Shown piece by piece: positions 25,772 to 35,284 of a stretch of 64,000 bases of DNA. The position numbers and the translations under genes are program-made. This DNA is from Pseudovibrio brasiliensis (GTDB lineage: Bacteria; Pseudomonadota; Alphaproteobacteria; Rhizobiales; Stappiaceae): positions 1,808,501-1,872,500 of the forward strand of contig NZ_CP074126.1 in NCBI RefSeq assembly GCF_018282095.1. The letters are read 5' to 3'. Within the stretch, counting starts at the first letter, position 1. Each line of letters begins with the position of its first letter. The notes under the pieces were generated by a model. That model ran no database searches. It was not told the DNA's origin and was given only the letters and a program-made list of their open reading frames with translations.

Positions 25772-26350
25772 TTACTTAACGGTCGCTTCGAAGCTGATTT
25801 TGATGTTCACTTCGTCAGAAACGTAAGGAACAGCCATTGCCATGCCGAAGTCGGAGCGCTTGATGGTTGTTGTTGCATCAAGGCCAACAGCCTTCTTCTT
25901 AGCCATTGGGTGCTCAGCGATCTGGTTCACAACCACTTCAAGAACGGTTGGCTTGGTAACGCCGCGGATCGTCAGGTCACCGGTTACTTCCAGGTTCTTT
26001 TCACCAACCTGCTCAACCTTGGTGGACTTGAATGTTGCGGATGGGAACTTTGCAACGTCGAAGAAATCAGGGCTCTTCAGGTGTTCGTCGCGTTTTGCCC
26101 AAAAGGTGTCGAGGGAGTTAACGTCAATCTCAACATCAACTTTGGAGTTTGCTGGGTTTTCTTCATCGATGATCAGGGTAGGGGTCCAGGTGCCAAAGCG
26201 GCCATCAGTGGTGGAGTAACCCAGGTGGTTGTAGTCGAACGCCAAATTTGCGTGGGACATATCAACGTCGTATGCAACTGGTTCAGCAACTGCTGCTGTT
26301 GCGAGGAAAGAAGCTGCAACTGCGAGCATTCCGAAGCGAACTGATTTCAT
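25772..26350 (-). CDS. YceI-family periplasmic lipid-binding protein (first of operon)
   Basis: First gene of the three-gene operon, 192 aa. The signal peptide is MKSVRFGMLAVAASFLATAA with cleavage after VAEP or just before it. The mature domain begins VAYDVDMSHANLAFDYNHLGYSTTDGRFG and includes the family signature SPDFFDVAKFPSATFKS and LTIRGVTKP. GGAG lies 6 nt before the ATG; a longer frame upstream has no signal peptide and is rejected as start. A 97-bp gap to the cytochrome b561 gene has no clear terminator. Confidence 0.9.
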   Translation of the reverse strand: MKSVRFGMLAVAASFLATAAVAEPVAYDVDMSHANLAFDYNHLGYSTTDGRFGTWTPTLIIDEENPANSKVDVEIDVNSLDTFWAKRDEHLKSPDFFDVAKFPSATFKSTKVEQVGEKNLEVTGDLTIRGVTKPTVLEVVVNQIAEHPMAKKKAVGLDATTTIKRSDFGMAMAVPYVSDEVNIKISFEATVK

Positions 26351-26631
26351 TGTAATCTCCAATATCTGTTGAACTGTGAACGTCAAGCTTGGGCATACAA
26401 TTGGCACATGTTTCGGGAATTGCAATTAAACGCATTGTTCAGCCTGAGTGCACAATCACGGAAAAGTCAGCAATAACGCCGATTTTTGCAAACATTGTTA
26501 CGGAAATGAGTTGTCACTGTGGCAACATAATGGAGATTGTAAAACCAGCTGATACAACTACAAAAATATAAGGGTTTTACATCACATTTTCGTGTGTGAT
26601 CTATCAGTTGCTGGCTGTTTGGTAACAGCAG
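26351..26631. other. Intergenic region upstream of the yceI operon
   Basis: About 280 bp, AT-rich toward the right, no supported gene. Presumably the yceI promoter; no convincing operator was recognised. Confidence 0.35.
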
Positions 26632-26657
26632 AAAAGGAGGCACGCCAAGGCGCCTCC
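26632..26657 (-). terminator. Terminator of the methyltransferase gene
   Basis: GGAGGC pairs with GCCTCC and inner bases extend the stem. TTTTC follows on the minus strand. Confidence 0.78.
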
Positions 26658-26668
26658 TGAAATAGCGC

Positions 26669-27172
26669 CTAAGGCTTGTAGGTAAAGAGAATTCCGTTCT
26701 TGTCACGCAGAACTTCAAATTTCTCTTTCTTCAGCGCATCACGAAGATTGGGCAGAACGCTCTTGTCATCTGCGATAAGCATGTAACCCCCAACACGAAG
26801 GTACCCAAGCATACGCTGCAGAAGTTTGACGCGCGCATTGTTTGGCAGCTCGTGGAAAAAGCGGTCAGCCACGATCGCATCAAGGTCTTGAGGTGGAGTA
26901 TAACCAAGCACATCAGCATGCACGATCTCAATTGGCAGATTCTCAGCTTCAGCGCGTTCCTGCAGCTGATTTAGACCAACTTTGGAGCTGTCGACCGCAA
27001 TGACGTTGTAACCACGCTTGGCGAGGAAAATTGCATCACGTCCTTGTCCGGCACCCAGATCAAGAATAGTTCCGCTATCGAAATCCAGGTTGGAAAACAA
27101 TGTCGTAAATTGCTTGGAGGTATGGCCGAAGTAACTTTCGTCCTTGGCGTAAATCTTATCGTATTTCTGCAT
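26669..27172 (-). CDS. Class I SAM-dependent methyltransferase (TehB-like)
   Basis: Small cytosolic methyltransferase, 167 aa. SAM-binding motif I is GTILDLGAGQGRDAIFLAKRG (about residues 34-54), the acidic end of strand 2 is VIAVDSS (about 58), and motif II/III is IEIVHADVLGY. The RDA pattern after the glycine loop is shared with TehB (tellurite/thiopurine-type enzymes), so methylation of a small thiol- or metalloid-like compound is one possibility; the substrate cannot be read from sequence. No neighbours suggest a pathway. A weak AGG ribosome site precedes the ATG. Confidence 0.8.
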   Translation of the reverse strand: MQKYDKIYAKDESYFGHTSKQFTTLFSNLDFDSGTILDLGAGQGRDAIFLAKRGYNVIAVDSSKVGLNQLQERAEAENLPIEIVHADVLGYTPPQDLDAIVADRFFHELPNNARVKLLQRMLGYLRVGGYMLIADDKSVLPNLRDALKKEKFEVLRDKNGILFTYKP

Positions 27173-27265
27173 AACTCAGCCTGCATGGATCTTTAAAGGA
27201 AGCATATACAGGATCGCAGAAAATGAACAAGCCCAACCAGTGAGTTGCCAGCTGAGCTTATCGTT

Positions 27266-27814
27266 TTAAGTAAAGCTTTGCTTCATGAAAACTGTCGGAC
27301 TACCCATATACGTTCCATCCGTGTACTTCTCAAAGCCAACTCGCTCAGCAAGGGTGACACTAGCTTTGTTTTCTGGCGCAATAATACAATGCGCTTCAGA
27401 AAATAAACGGGAGTCCTTCAACCACGAAAGACCAAGCTCGACCGCTTCACGTGCATAACCTTTGCCGTGGAACTTGGGAGAAATCACCCAACCGGCTTCA
27501 GCCAAGCCATCAAGGCTTGGTGTGATATCGCGTTTGAAGTCAGAAAAACCTACATCGCCAATCAACTCGCCTGTATCTTTCTCAACGACAGCCCAGTACC
27601 CAAAGCCAGATAGGCTCCAATGCCCCGCGTACTTAAGAATACGCCCCCATGTGTCTGTAGGGCTCGAAGGCTTGCCAGAAATATAACGCACCACATCAGG
27701 ATCAGCCCACAAAGCACAGCAGGCGTCAAAATCAGAGGCTTGGTGCGCACGCATAATGATGCGCTCGCCTTTCAGTGTTGGTGCAGCCGTACAACGTTCT
27801 TGTTCTATAATCAC
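27266..27814 (-). CDS. GNAT-family N-acetyltransferase (RimJ/RimL-like)
   Basis: Acetyl-CoA-dependent acetyltransferase, about 182 aa. It shows the RimJ/RimL-like layout: TLKGERIIMRAHQASDFDACCALW at the start, VVRYISGKP, GYWAVVEKDTGELIGDVGF in the middle, the acetyl-CoA loop in SPKFHGKGYAREAVELGLSW (Q/R-x-x-G-x-G/A type), and CIIAPENKASVTLAERVGFEKY near the end. GTG is proposed as start because GGGGA lies about 9 nt before it; a TTG 15 nt upstream is the alternative. The T-run of the upstream gabD terminator abuts this ribosome site, so read-through may feed this gene. Substrate unknown. Confidence 0.8.
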   Translation of the reverse strand: MIIEQERCTAAPTLKGERIIMRAHQASDFDACCALWADPDVVRYISGKPSSPTDTWGRILKYAGHWSLSGFGYWAVVEKDTGELIGDVGFSDFKRDITPSLDGLAEAGWVISPKFHGKGYAREAVELGLSWLKDSRLFSEAHCIIAPENKASVTLAERVGFEKYTDGTYMGSPTVFMKQSFT

Positions 27815-27836
27815 GAAAGCAGTCCCCAAAAGAAAA

Positions 27837-27861
27837 AGCCGGAGTGATGAACACTCCGGCT
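27837..27861 (-). terminator. Terminator of gabD
   Basis: AGCCGGAGTG and CACTCCGGCT form a perfect 10-bp stem, followed by TTTTTCTTTT on the minus strand. Confidence 0.88.
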
Positions 27862-27884
27862 CCCCACAAAATTAACAATGAGCT

Positions 27885-29360
27885 TTAAAGACCAAGCCCA
27901 CCAATGCAAGAGTATTTGATGTTGATGTAGTCATCGATTCCGTATTTGGAACCCTCATTGCCCATGCCGCTGTCTTTGTAACCACCAAACGGAGCATATT
28001 CCGTGGTGATCACGCCTTCGTTCACACCCACAAGACCGTACTCAAGAGCCTCCATCACGCGGAAAGTCTGTCCCAGATCCTGAGTGTAGAAGTAACAGGC
28101 AAGGCCGTACTCAGTGTCATTGGCCATCGCGATGACATCTTCTTCGCTCTCGAACTTAAAGACTGGTGCAAACGGACCGAATGTCTCTTCTTTTGCAACC
28201 TTCATGTCAGGTGTCGCGTTGAGCAGCAAAGTCGGTTCAAAGAAAGTCCCGCCCTGTGCATCCAGCTTACCACCAGTCACAACGGTTCCACCTTTCTCAA
28301 CTGCATCTGCAATGAGTTCTTCAACTTTGGCAACTGCACCACCATCAATCAGTGGACCCTGGTTCACGCCCGGTTTCAGGCCATCACCAACACGCAGCTG
28401 ATCTTCAATCGCTGACTTCAGCTTGGCAGAGAACTCTTCATAAATCCCCGCCTGAGCATAGATACGGTTGGCACATACGCAAGTCTGGCCAGAGTTTCTG
28501 AACTTGGAGGCAATTGCACCCTCAACAGCTTTATCCAGATCAGCGGAGTCAAACACGATAAACGGCGCATTGCCGCCAAGTTCCATGGAAACTTTCTTCA
28601 TGTTTGCCAGGGCTTTGGAAGCCAGTTGCTTTCCAACTGGTGTGGAGCCGGTGAAAGTGATCTTGCGAACCTTCTCGTTCTCGCAAAGCTCCTCAGCAAT
28701 CTGAGCTGCAGAGCCTGTGATGATGTTGATGACACCTGCAGGAATACCTGCATTTTCAGCCAGCTCACCGAGGATCAAAGCGGAATAAGGGGTCTGGCTT
28801 GCAGGTTTGGCAACAACCGTACAGCCGGAACCAAGAGCGGCCGCCAACTTGCGGCCCAGCATGGAGCTCGGGAAGTTCCAAGGTGTAATGGCGCCAACAA
28901 CACCCACAGGCTCTTTAGTCACCATGATGCGGCGGTCCTTCCACGGGGAAGGGATCACATCACCATAAACGCGCTTGCCTTCCTCAGCGAAGAAACGAAT
29001 GTAATTGGCCGTGATGGCAACTTCACCTGTCGCTTCAGCAAGAGGCTTACCCATTTCAATAGTCAGCAGTTCGGCAAGTTCCTTCTGGTTCTCAGTAATC
29101 ACATCAGCCCAACGCAGCATAAGATTACAACGCTCAACCGCAGTCATCTTAGACCAGATCGCAAATGCTGCCTGTGCTGCATCGATGGCTTCAGCCGTTT
29201 CTGGGCGACCAAACCGAGGCACACGGCCAATGATTTCGCCGGTTGCTGGGTTGTTCACTGAGATGGAGTTGTTCTCATCTCCGCTAACCCATTTGCCTCC
29301 TATGAGACAGGCTTCACGAAGGAGTGGAATTTCTTTGGTGAGTGAGAGTGTTGAACTCAT
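27885..29360 (-). CDS. gabD: NAD(P)-dependent succinate-semialdehyde dehydrogenase
   Basis: Oxidises succinate semialdehyde to succinate, the end of the GABA degradation route. 491 aa. It has the aldehyde dehydrogenase core: TPWNFPSSMLGRKLAAAL (about 159-176), FTGSTPVGKQL, MELGGNAP with the general base E260, and the nucleophile C294 in FRNSGQTCVCANRIYAQ. The second cysteine two residues later and this exact motif are typical of GabD, where the pair can form a redox switch. AGGAG precedes the ATG. No GABA transaminase gene adjoins. CTAGG repeats about 100 bp upstream may be an operator. Confidence 0.9.
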   Translation of the reverse strand: MSSTLSLTKEIPLLREACLIGGKWVSGDENNSISVNNPATGEIIGRVPRFGRPETAEAIDAAQAAFAIWSKMTAVERCNLMLRWADVITENQKELAELLTIEMGKPLAEATGEVAITANYIRFFAEEGKRVYGDVIPSPWKDRRIMVTKEPVGVVGAITPWNFPSSMLGRKLAAALGSGCTVVAKPASQTPYSALILGELAENAGIPAGVINIITGSAAQIAEELCENEKVRKITFTGSTPVGKQLASKALANMKKVSMELGGNAPFIVFDSADLDKAVEGAIASKFRNSGQTCVCANRIYAQAGIYEEFSAKLKSAIEDQLRVGDGLKPGVNQGPLIDGGAVAKVEELIADAVEKGGTVVTGGKLDAQGGTFFEPTLLLNATPDMKVAKEETFGPFAPVFKFESEEDVIAMANDTEYGLACYFYTQDLGQTFRVMEALEYGLVGVNEGVITTEYAPFGGYKDSGMGNEGSKYGIDDYINIKYSCIGGLGL

Positions 29361-29818
29361 GAGTATCTCCTGAATGAAGTCATATCCCGGCAGAAATGGG
29401 GAAGAGACAGAGAAGCAAGATCGGCTATTGGCGTAACCCGACTACACATATAAGTGGTAGATCTAGGAAAAACACCTAGTTCCCCTAGGATTTGCAAAGA
29501 TTGATCCATTCTGCAATGCAAAACAGTGGTTCAAACCACTGTCTCTTTCTCAATGGATCGTGGATAGATCCAAAATTCACGCAATTATAAGCCGTTACAG
29601 TACAGTCCTTCGGACAGAGCCCGCCGGAAAAATCTGGAATGATGTCATTCCCGAAATCCCGTGGTCCAATATGTTTCTGCTGTTTTGCCATCCTCGTTTC
29701 TTGCATGCCTCAATGCATCGAGGTTCACACACCATTCGAGAGCAGGCTTCAATTGTGCTCGGGCGCAAAATATGTCACGAGCAATTTGTTAAGAACGCAA
29801 ATTGTTTAAAGGCGCCTC
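29361..29818. other. Divergent intergenic region between gabD and the Ldh2-type gene
   Basis: 458 bp with no gene I can defend. It contains CTAGG repeats near gabD and a perfect hairpin ACAGTGGT-tcaa-ACCACTGT at 29523-29542, followed on the minus strand by TTTTGC. That hairpin could end a small leftward transcript starting between it and 29800. A 68-codon minus-strand frame (MAKQQKHIGPRDF...) crosses the hairpin, resembles nothing known and is not called. Confidence 0.4.
29463..29489. repeat. CTAGG repeat cluster upstream of gabD
   Basis: CTAGG at 29463, CCTAG at 29475 and CCTAGG at 29484. Read toward gabD this gives two direct CTAGG copies 9 bp apart plus an inverted one. CTAG is normally scarce in such genomes, so three in 27 bp suggest a protein-binding site. 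Confidence 0.45.
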
Positions 29819-30835
29819 ATGTCAGATATGGTCAATCTCACATTACAAGAAGCACGCAAACTCACCATCGATGCTCTGTCCGCTAACAAAACGGATCCAG
29901 CAGTAGCTGAGATTGTTGGGCAAGCGCTGGTGAATGCTGAGGTTGATGGGCAGGGAGGTCATGGTCTTTCCAGAATACCGTCCTACACAGCGCAAACCCG
30001 CACCGGAAAGGTAGATGGGTATGCCAAACCGGAAACCGAACTGATCACGCCTGTCGTGCAACGCATCGATGCCAAGTTTGGTTTTGCCTATCCAGCCATT
30101 GAAGTCGCATTGCCATTCCTGAAAGATGCCTCAGCAATAAATGGTCTGGCATTGAGTGCCATCCGCCATTCTCATCACTTCGGACAGGCCGGTGCTCATT
30201 GTGAGCGGCTGGCTCGGGATGGAATGGTTGCTTTCATCTTTGGCAATGGACCAAAGGCAATCGCAGCCTATGGCGGTAAGAACCCCATGTTTGGCACCAA
30301 TCCAATCGCATTTGCTGCGCCAAACCCAGACGGTGAACCGCTTGTCATCGATCTGGCGCTGTCTCGAGTCGCCCGCGGAAAGATTATGGCTGCACAGCGC
30401 ACCGGCAACACCATCCCGGAAGGCTGGGCACTGGATGCAGAGGGTCAGCCAACCACGGATCCAGACGCAGCACTTGCCGGAACCATGATCCCGATTGGAG
30501 AGGCCAAAGGGGCCGCACTGGCAATGATGATTGAAATCCTTGCAGCAGGACTATGCGGAACAGCATTTGGGTTTGAAGCCTCCAGCCTGTTTTCAGGAGA
30601 AGGCGATGCGCCAAACCTTGGGCAAGTTATCCTCACAATCAATGCAGATCTTGTCTCTGGCGGGGCATTCGCAGAACGCATGCAAACACTGGTAGCGGTT
30701 ATCGAGGCCGAGCAGGGGACTCGGTTGCCGGGAACCTCCCGCCTTGCAGCTCGTGAGAAGGCGCGTCTGAACGGCATCAATCTGCCAAAGCCAATTTATG
30801 AGGAAGCTGTCCGGCTCGCTGGGCGCTCAGCCTAG
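29819..30835 (+). CDS. Ldh2-family malate/L-lactate/sulfolactate-type dehydrogenase
   Basis: NAD(P)-dependent 2-hydroxyacid dehydrogenase of the Ldh2/MDH2 family (Pfam type distinct from classical MDH). 338 aa. Signatures are NAEVDGQGGHGLSRIP (about 39-54), the catalytic histidine in IRHSHHFGQAG (about 115-125), MFGTNPIAFAAPNPDG and the conserved IPIGEAKGAALAMMIEIL. Family members act on malate, lactate, ureidoglycolate, delta-1-pyrroline-2-carboxylate or (R)-sulfolactate; sequence alone does not decide which. The gene is divergent from gabD. Its 3' end overlaps the end of tamB by 4 bp, the two stop codons sharing a CTAG. Confidence 0.85.
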   Translation: MSDMVNLTLQEARKLTIDALSANKTDPAVAEIVGQALVNAEVDGQGGHGLSRIPSYTAQTRTGKVDGYAKPETELITPVVQRIDAKFGFAYPAIEVALPFLKDASAINGLALSAIRHSHHFGQAGAHCERLARDGMVAFIFGNGPKAIAAYGGKNPMFGTNPIAFAAPNPDGEPLVIDLALSRVARGKIMAAQRTGNTIPEGWALDAEGQPTTDPDAALAGTMIPIGEAKGAALAMMIEILAAGLCGTAFGFEASSLFSGEGDAPNLGQVILTINADLVSGGAFAERMQTLVAVIEAEQGTRLPGTSRLAAREKARLNGINLPKPIYEEAVRLAGRSA

Positions 30836-33800
30836 TCGTACTCCCGTTCATAATAGAAGCCAGCTTTTGCATCTCCATCTGAGCTGGCTTCCCCGCGCAG
30901 TTTTAGGAACTTGGTCACATCAATATCGACCGTCGCTGCATTATCACCCGTGGTTGGTTCCTGTGTGACGCCCAGATAAATGCGCTCGTTGATATAACCA
31001 CCCACGGCCAGTTCTGGATTACCTTCAGCATCAAAGTTGATGTCGATATCACTGACGCCCAGTAGATTGCGTAATGTACCCAGTGGTCCTTCTGCCCCGC
31101 TACCCCCTGTAAGCGTAGCAATGGCGCTTGCAAGACGAGCCAACTCAACCGGCGACAAATCATTGACAGATTCACCAAAGAGCAACTGAGAGACGATCTC
31201 ATCTTTCGGCAGGCTTGGAACAGACGTGAAGTCAATCACAGGAACGTTCGCAGGACCACTAACCAAAACAGTCACCTCAGTTGAGCCAGAGGTTGTTATA
31301 GCGGCAAAATCAAGAAACGGCACCAGAGACCCGCTGAAGTTCACATTTCCGCGGCTGAGGGTGAGTCTCTTGGAGAGGATGTCGATCCGTCCGCGAACCA
31401 GCGAGAAGGCTCCCACGGTCTGAATGTTGCTCACCGTACCGCCAATGTTGAGGGAGCCACCTGCTTCAGCATTCACACCGCGCCCGCGAATAAAGATCTT
31501 ACCCGGAGCTTCTACATCCACATTCAATGTGGCTTTCTCTATCGGGCTGCTCTCATTGCCTTTCTTCGGGTTCTCACGACCTTCATCCTGAGCAAGCGCC
31601 TTTGATTGAGCTAGAACAGGCTTCGGTGCATTTAAATGCCGAACGATGACTGGATTGATGCTTGAACTAAAGGAGCTTGGGATTTCAATGTCAGCTTGCT
31701 CAATAACCACTTTGCCGCCAATTGCAGGTGGCGATCCCGTGTCACCAAGAGAACCTCGAAGCGACAGGTTTGCGTTGATCAAGGCACTGACAAACGTGCC
31801 ATCAACATACCGCCCACCATCAATGATCAGGTCAATCTGTGCAGGAAGTGCTTCACCCAAACCCAGCTTTCCATCCAGCTTTAGCGTTCCGCCATTGATG
31901 AACTTGGCGCCGAGAGCATTGATGATAACTTCTTGCCGAGTGATCTGAATGGCGCCGTTATAGTCATTCAGCGTCATGCCAGTTGAAAGCTGCGTTGTCT
32001 CCAGCTTGTTTGGCCATATCTCCATCGCAATCTGCGGATCGCGTAGACTTCCGGTAACCGTGCCGTTCAACTGGAAGCCGCCGCTACCGCCAAAGCCCAG
32101 TTCAATCAGTTTTGCTCTAACAACATCTAGCGGGATGTTACCGTTCGCAGTCAGTGAAACATTCTGAGCGCCAGCAATGCCGACTTTCCCGTTCGCTTGA
32201 AGGTTCAGCCCAGCACTGTTTGTAACCGCTGTTTTTTGATTGACCTCGTTTCCAGCAAAAGAGCCTGTGCTCGTGATTTGCAGCGGCAAAATTCTGTTAT
32301 CTTTGAGAGGTTTTGCAGTAAAGTCGTTCAGTGTAAGGTTCCAGCTGGCTTCTGGCGTATCCACTTTGCCAAAGGCTCGGGCTTCTCCGTTGAGCGTACC
32401 GCCCAGTTCCAGAGACGAAACAAATGCATTGGTCAGCGAAAGCGGCAGTTGGTTCATCCTCGCGGTAATGTTCAGCTCTGTGCTGTCGGTACCCGAAACT
32501 TGAAGTGATCCGCTACCGAGTTCTAGCTCAAAGGACGTGACAGTACGCCGATCTTCCAACAATGAGATCGTGGTGGGCTGCTTGAGATTGGCTTGAATGC
32601 CTTTGTAAAGCCCTTGCAGTGTGTTGATTGTAACCTGAAGTCCGTCAGGTACGACCTGCAACACTCCGCTACTTTTCAGAGTGTCATTGTTTTCCGCAAA
32701 AGCCGCATCAATTGTGAAACCGGTAGCAATGGCTGAGCTGGTTGAACCTTCAACTGGCGTTGCATCAACAGTGAGAGCATTCAGAGCCACGCCTTCAACC
32801 TCTACCCCTTCCAGCTTGATACTGGCATTGGCAGAAGGGCGTGTGAAAGCTTTGTCGATCCATCCTTTGGCCATGAAAGAGCCAACGGAGCTTTCCGCAA
32901 AACGAAGGCCTTCGCTGCTAAGATTAAACTCAACCTGAGTGTGCCCATCTTTCTGCTGGATATCTATCTCTCCCTGTGCTCGGCCTTCCATTTCAGTCAA
33001 AGCCAGAGGGGAAAGTGTGCTCAGATCATTCGCTGCAATTGAGAAGTGCCCCACCAAACCCAATGGAAGCTGGGCAAGATCATCCGCATGCGCATTACCG
33101 GAAATCTTGTTGCCACCCAGATCGAACTCAAGTGTTGGAATTGAGAGTTTGCTATCTTCACTCACCAGCTTGAATTGACCGGCTAGTTCTTCTCCCTTGA
33201 AGCGCCCGCTCAGATTGATGTCTGCATTGGGTGAGGTCTCAGAGATTTTAGCGTCTGCAGATAGCTTCAACTGCTCGAGGGGCACGCCATCCATTTCGAT
33301 CCGCTCTGATTGAACCTCCAATGTCACATCAGGCGCATTGGCACTGCCTGAAATCGTGCCGTTTGCCGAGAGCATACCTCGGACACGTGGCTCCAGAAGC
33401 TCAAGCTCGCGGATTAGAGCAGAGAAGGCACCTTCTGTTTGTCTATCTTGTAAGCTGCCATGGGCTTCAATCTGGCCAAAGGCATTCTCAAAGCGGAGTG
33501 TCTCCAACTGTCCATAAGAGGCCAGCAAATCATTGCTGTTGAGTGTGGCTGAAAGCTTAGCTGCAAACCGGTTTGGAGAAACAAGAATACGGTCCAAACT
33601 CTCATTCTGCAGGCTCACCCGGCTGCTGGTGCCTTCCAGGTTGATATCGCCTGATTGCCTGGTGAAGTCTGCCAGAACTGAGAGTTGAGCTTCTACTGAA
33701 CCAGCAAACTCTTGTTGCACAAAGCTCGAGATAAATCCGAGGTCTGAGATTGATATACTTCCCTGTGCTTGTCCGTTGCTCGGAGTTACTTCCACCAAGT

Positions 33801-35235
33801 TAAACCGTGCAGTCGCTCCAGCCGTCTCCGCACGAAGCTCGCTCAGCTCCAGTTTTTGCTGGTTGGGAAGAGCGGTTCCCTTCATGGAAACCGTTAGGCT
33901 CTCAAGTACTTTATCTTGTGCTGCTGCAAAGTGGGTACCGTTGACCTGAAGGTCGGCTTCCAAAGGAATGGAGAACAGCTGTTCAGATATCTTCGCGCCA
34001 TTGCCTTTTGCACTAAGAGTAATCTGGTCTACATCGACATCTTGCGTTGCCAACTGACTTGCGTTTGCAGACAAATCCCAGTTCAGGTTCTCCAGAGGTC
34101 CAGAAGCGGAAGCATTGAGAGCGAATGAGCCAAGTCCGATAACTTGACCATCAGTGACGAATTGTAGAGGACGGTTGCTGCCTTCAATAGTCTGAGCTTG
34201 AACCTTTGCGATTAAGGCGCCGCCATCAGCCGAGTATTCATTCTGCATCTGCAACACAATGGTACCGGTCGAAAGCTTAACTTGAGCCGACAAAGGCAGG
34301 TAACTCCCATTGAGCTTAGCTGTTGCAAACCACGATGTTTGCCCGGCAAAGAGGCTAGAGGCCGTTGCCGGGAGAAACTGAGCCAGTTCACCAGACAGGT
34401 TTGTGGTCAGCGTTTTTTGCGTCCCGCTTTGTGTAAGCGAAACATCGCCTTCAATCGCACGGACATTGTTCAGATCGACCTGAAGGGAGGAGGTCCAATC
34501 CGTCAGCGGTCCGCCACCTTCCATACGAAGAGCAAAGCTAGGTGCCCCTTGGAGATCCAGCAGATGTGCAGCCAAGCCATTTGCTGCCTCTGAAACAATC
34601 GCCCTGAAGTTAAAGATGCTATCAGCGGGAGCAAAGTCTACATCCAAGCTCGCTGAGCCCTGTATCTCTCCAAATCGAGTGATGCTGATCTGGCCGGTAA
34701 CTTTTTCTGGTGTGCTAGAATAAGTGGCTGAACCATCGATCGTAAATTGTGCAGGCATCCCGGCAATCTCTGCTGGGAGTGTAACCTCTGAGATCTTAAG
34801 TTGCTTAAGCTCAATAGAGCTGAATGGAAGGGAGATACCCGTCTCTTCTGGAGTAGGGGGCTCTTCAGTGGTTGTTTCTGTAGCTTCAGGAAGACGAGCA
34901 AGCATCACCTGCTGTGCTGCAATCTCTTGTACATCGAGTGATCCGACCAAAAGAGCAAGAGGGGACCAGCGTATGGCAGCCTGCTGCACTTCCAGCCATT
35001 CCCCCTTCGTATCTTCAATCATCACGCGTTCAGCATAGATGTTACCTGCCGCTGTAAGCTGGGGTTGATCGATTGCAATGTCAGGCAAAAACGAACTGAG
35101 TGTTGACCCGAGAAACTGTCGTCCGGCACTAAAACTAGTCGTCACCACAAGTCCGGCATAAATCACCAGCACCAGCACAAGAAGAAGGGCCAGCAGTTTG
35201 CCAAACAGGACAGTGATGCGTCGAACCGGTTGCAT
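30832..35235 (-). CDS. tamB: Translocation and assembly module inner-membrane protein TamB (DUF490)
   Basis: AsmA-like bridge protein that spans the periplasm, working with TamA in outer-membrane protein assembly and phospholipid transport. 1467 aa. One N-terminal signal anchor (LLALLLVLVLVIYAGLVVT, about residues 13-31) is followed by a very long beta-rich repeat region. The conserved C-terminal DUF490 domain covers about the last 350 residues, with GRIDILSKRLTLSRGNVNFSG, VTVLVSGPANVPVIDFTS and DEIVSQLLFGESV. It lies 49 bp downstream of tamA on the same strand, the standard tamA-tamB order. A low-complexity stretch (about residues 1090-1130, rich in K/E/N) interrupts the barrel-like region before the conserved end. 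Confidence 0.93.
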   Translation of the reverse strand: MQPVRRITVLFGKLLALLLVLVLVIYAGLVVTTSFSAGRQFLGSTLSSFLPDIAIDQPQLTAAGNIYAERVMIEDTKGEWLEVQQAAIRWSPLALLVGSLDVQEIAAQQVMLARLPEATETTTEEPPTPEETGISLPFSSIELKQLKISEVTLPAEIAGMPAQFTIDGSATYSSTPEKVTGQISITRFGEIQGSASLDVDFAPADSIFNFRAIVSEAANGLAAHLLDLQGAPSFALRMEGGGPLTDWTSSLQVDLNNVRAIEGDVSLTQSGTQKTLTTNLSGELAQFLPATASSLFAGQTSWFATAKLNGSYLPLSAQVKLSTGTIVLQMQNEYSADGGALIAKVQAQTIEGSNRPLQFVTDGQVIGLGSFALNASASGPLENLNWDLSANASQLATQDVDVDQITLSAKGNGAKISEQLFSIPLEADLQVNGTHFAAAQDKVLESLTVSMKGTALPNQQKLELSELRAETAGATARFNLVEVTPSNGQAQGSISISDLGFISSFVQQEFAGSVEAQLSVLADFTRQSGDINLEGTSSRVSLQNESLDRILVSPNRFAAKLSATLNSNDLLASYGQLETLRFENAFGQIEAHGSLQDRQTEGAFSALIRELELLEPRVRGMLSANGTISGSANAPDVTLEVQSERIEMDGVPLEQLKLSADAKISETSPNADINLSGRFKGEELAGQFKLVSEDSKLSIPTLEFDLGGNKISGNAHADDLAQLPLGLVGHFSIAANDLSTLSPLALTEMEGRAQGEIDIQQKDGHTQVEFNLSSEGLRFAESSVGSFMAKGWIDKAFTRPSANASIKLEGVEVEGVALNALTVDATPVEGSTSSAIATGFTIDAAFAENNDTLKSSGVLQVVPDGLQVTINTLQGLYKGIQANLKQPTTISLLEDRRTVTSFELELGSGSLQVSGTDSTELNITARMNQLPLSLTNAFVSSLELGGTLNGEARAFGKVDTPEASWNLTLNDFTAKPLKDNRILPLQITSTGSFAGNEVNQKTAVTNSAGLNLQANGKVGIAGAQNVSLTANGNIPLDVVRAKLIELGFGGSGGFQLNGTVTGSLRDPQIAMEIWPNKLETTQLSTGMTLNDYNGAIQITRQEVIINALGAKFINGGTLKLDGKLGLGEALPAQIDLIIDGGRYVDGTFVSALINANLSLRGSLGDTGSPPAIGGKVVIEQADIEIPSSFSSSINPVIVRHLNAPKPVLAQSKALAQDEGRENPKKGNESSPIEKATLNVDVEAPGKIFIRGRGVNAEAGGSLNIGGTVSNIQTVGAFSLVRGRIDILSKRLTLSRGNVNFSGSLVPFLDFAAITTSGSTEVTVLVSGPANVPVIDFTSVPSLPKDEIVSQLLFGESVNDLSPVELARLASAIATLTGGSGAEGPLGTLRNLLGVSDIDINFDAEGNPELAVGGYINERIYLGVTQEPTTGDNAATVDIDVTKFLKLRGEASSDGDAKAGFYYEREYD

Positions 35236-35284
35236 TCGCTCTTTGATCTTTCTTTATTGTTCGCGCCAGACACGGGCGCACCTA

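Noticed and set aside
29485-29706. Minus-strand frame of 68-73 codons between gabD and the Ldh2-type gene
   Set aside because: No family resemblance, an AGG-poor start, and a terminator-like hairpin falls inside it. Left as part of the intergenic entry.
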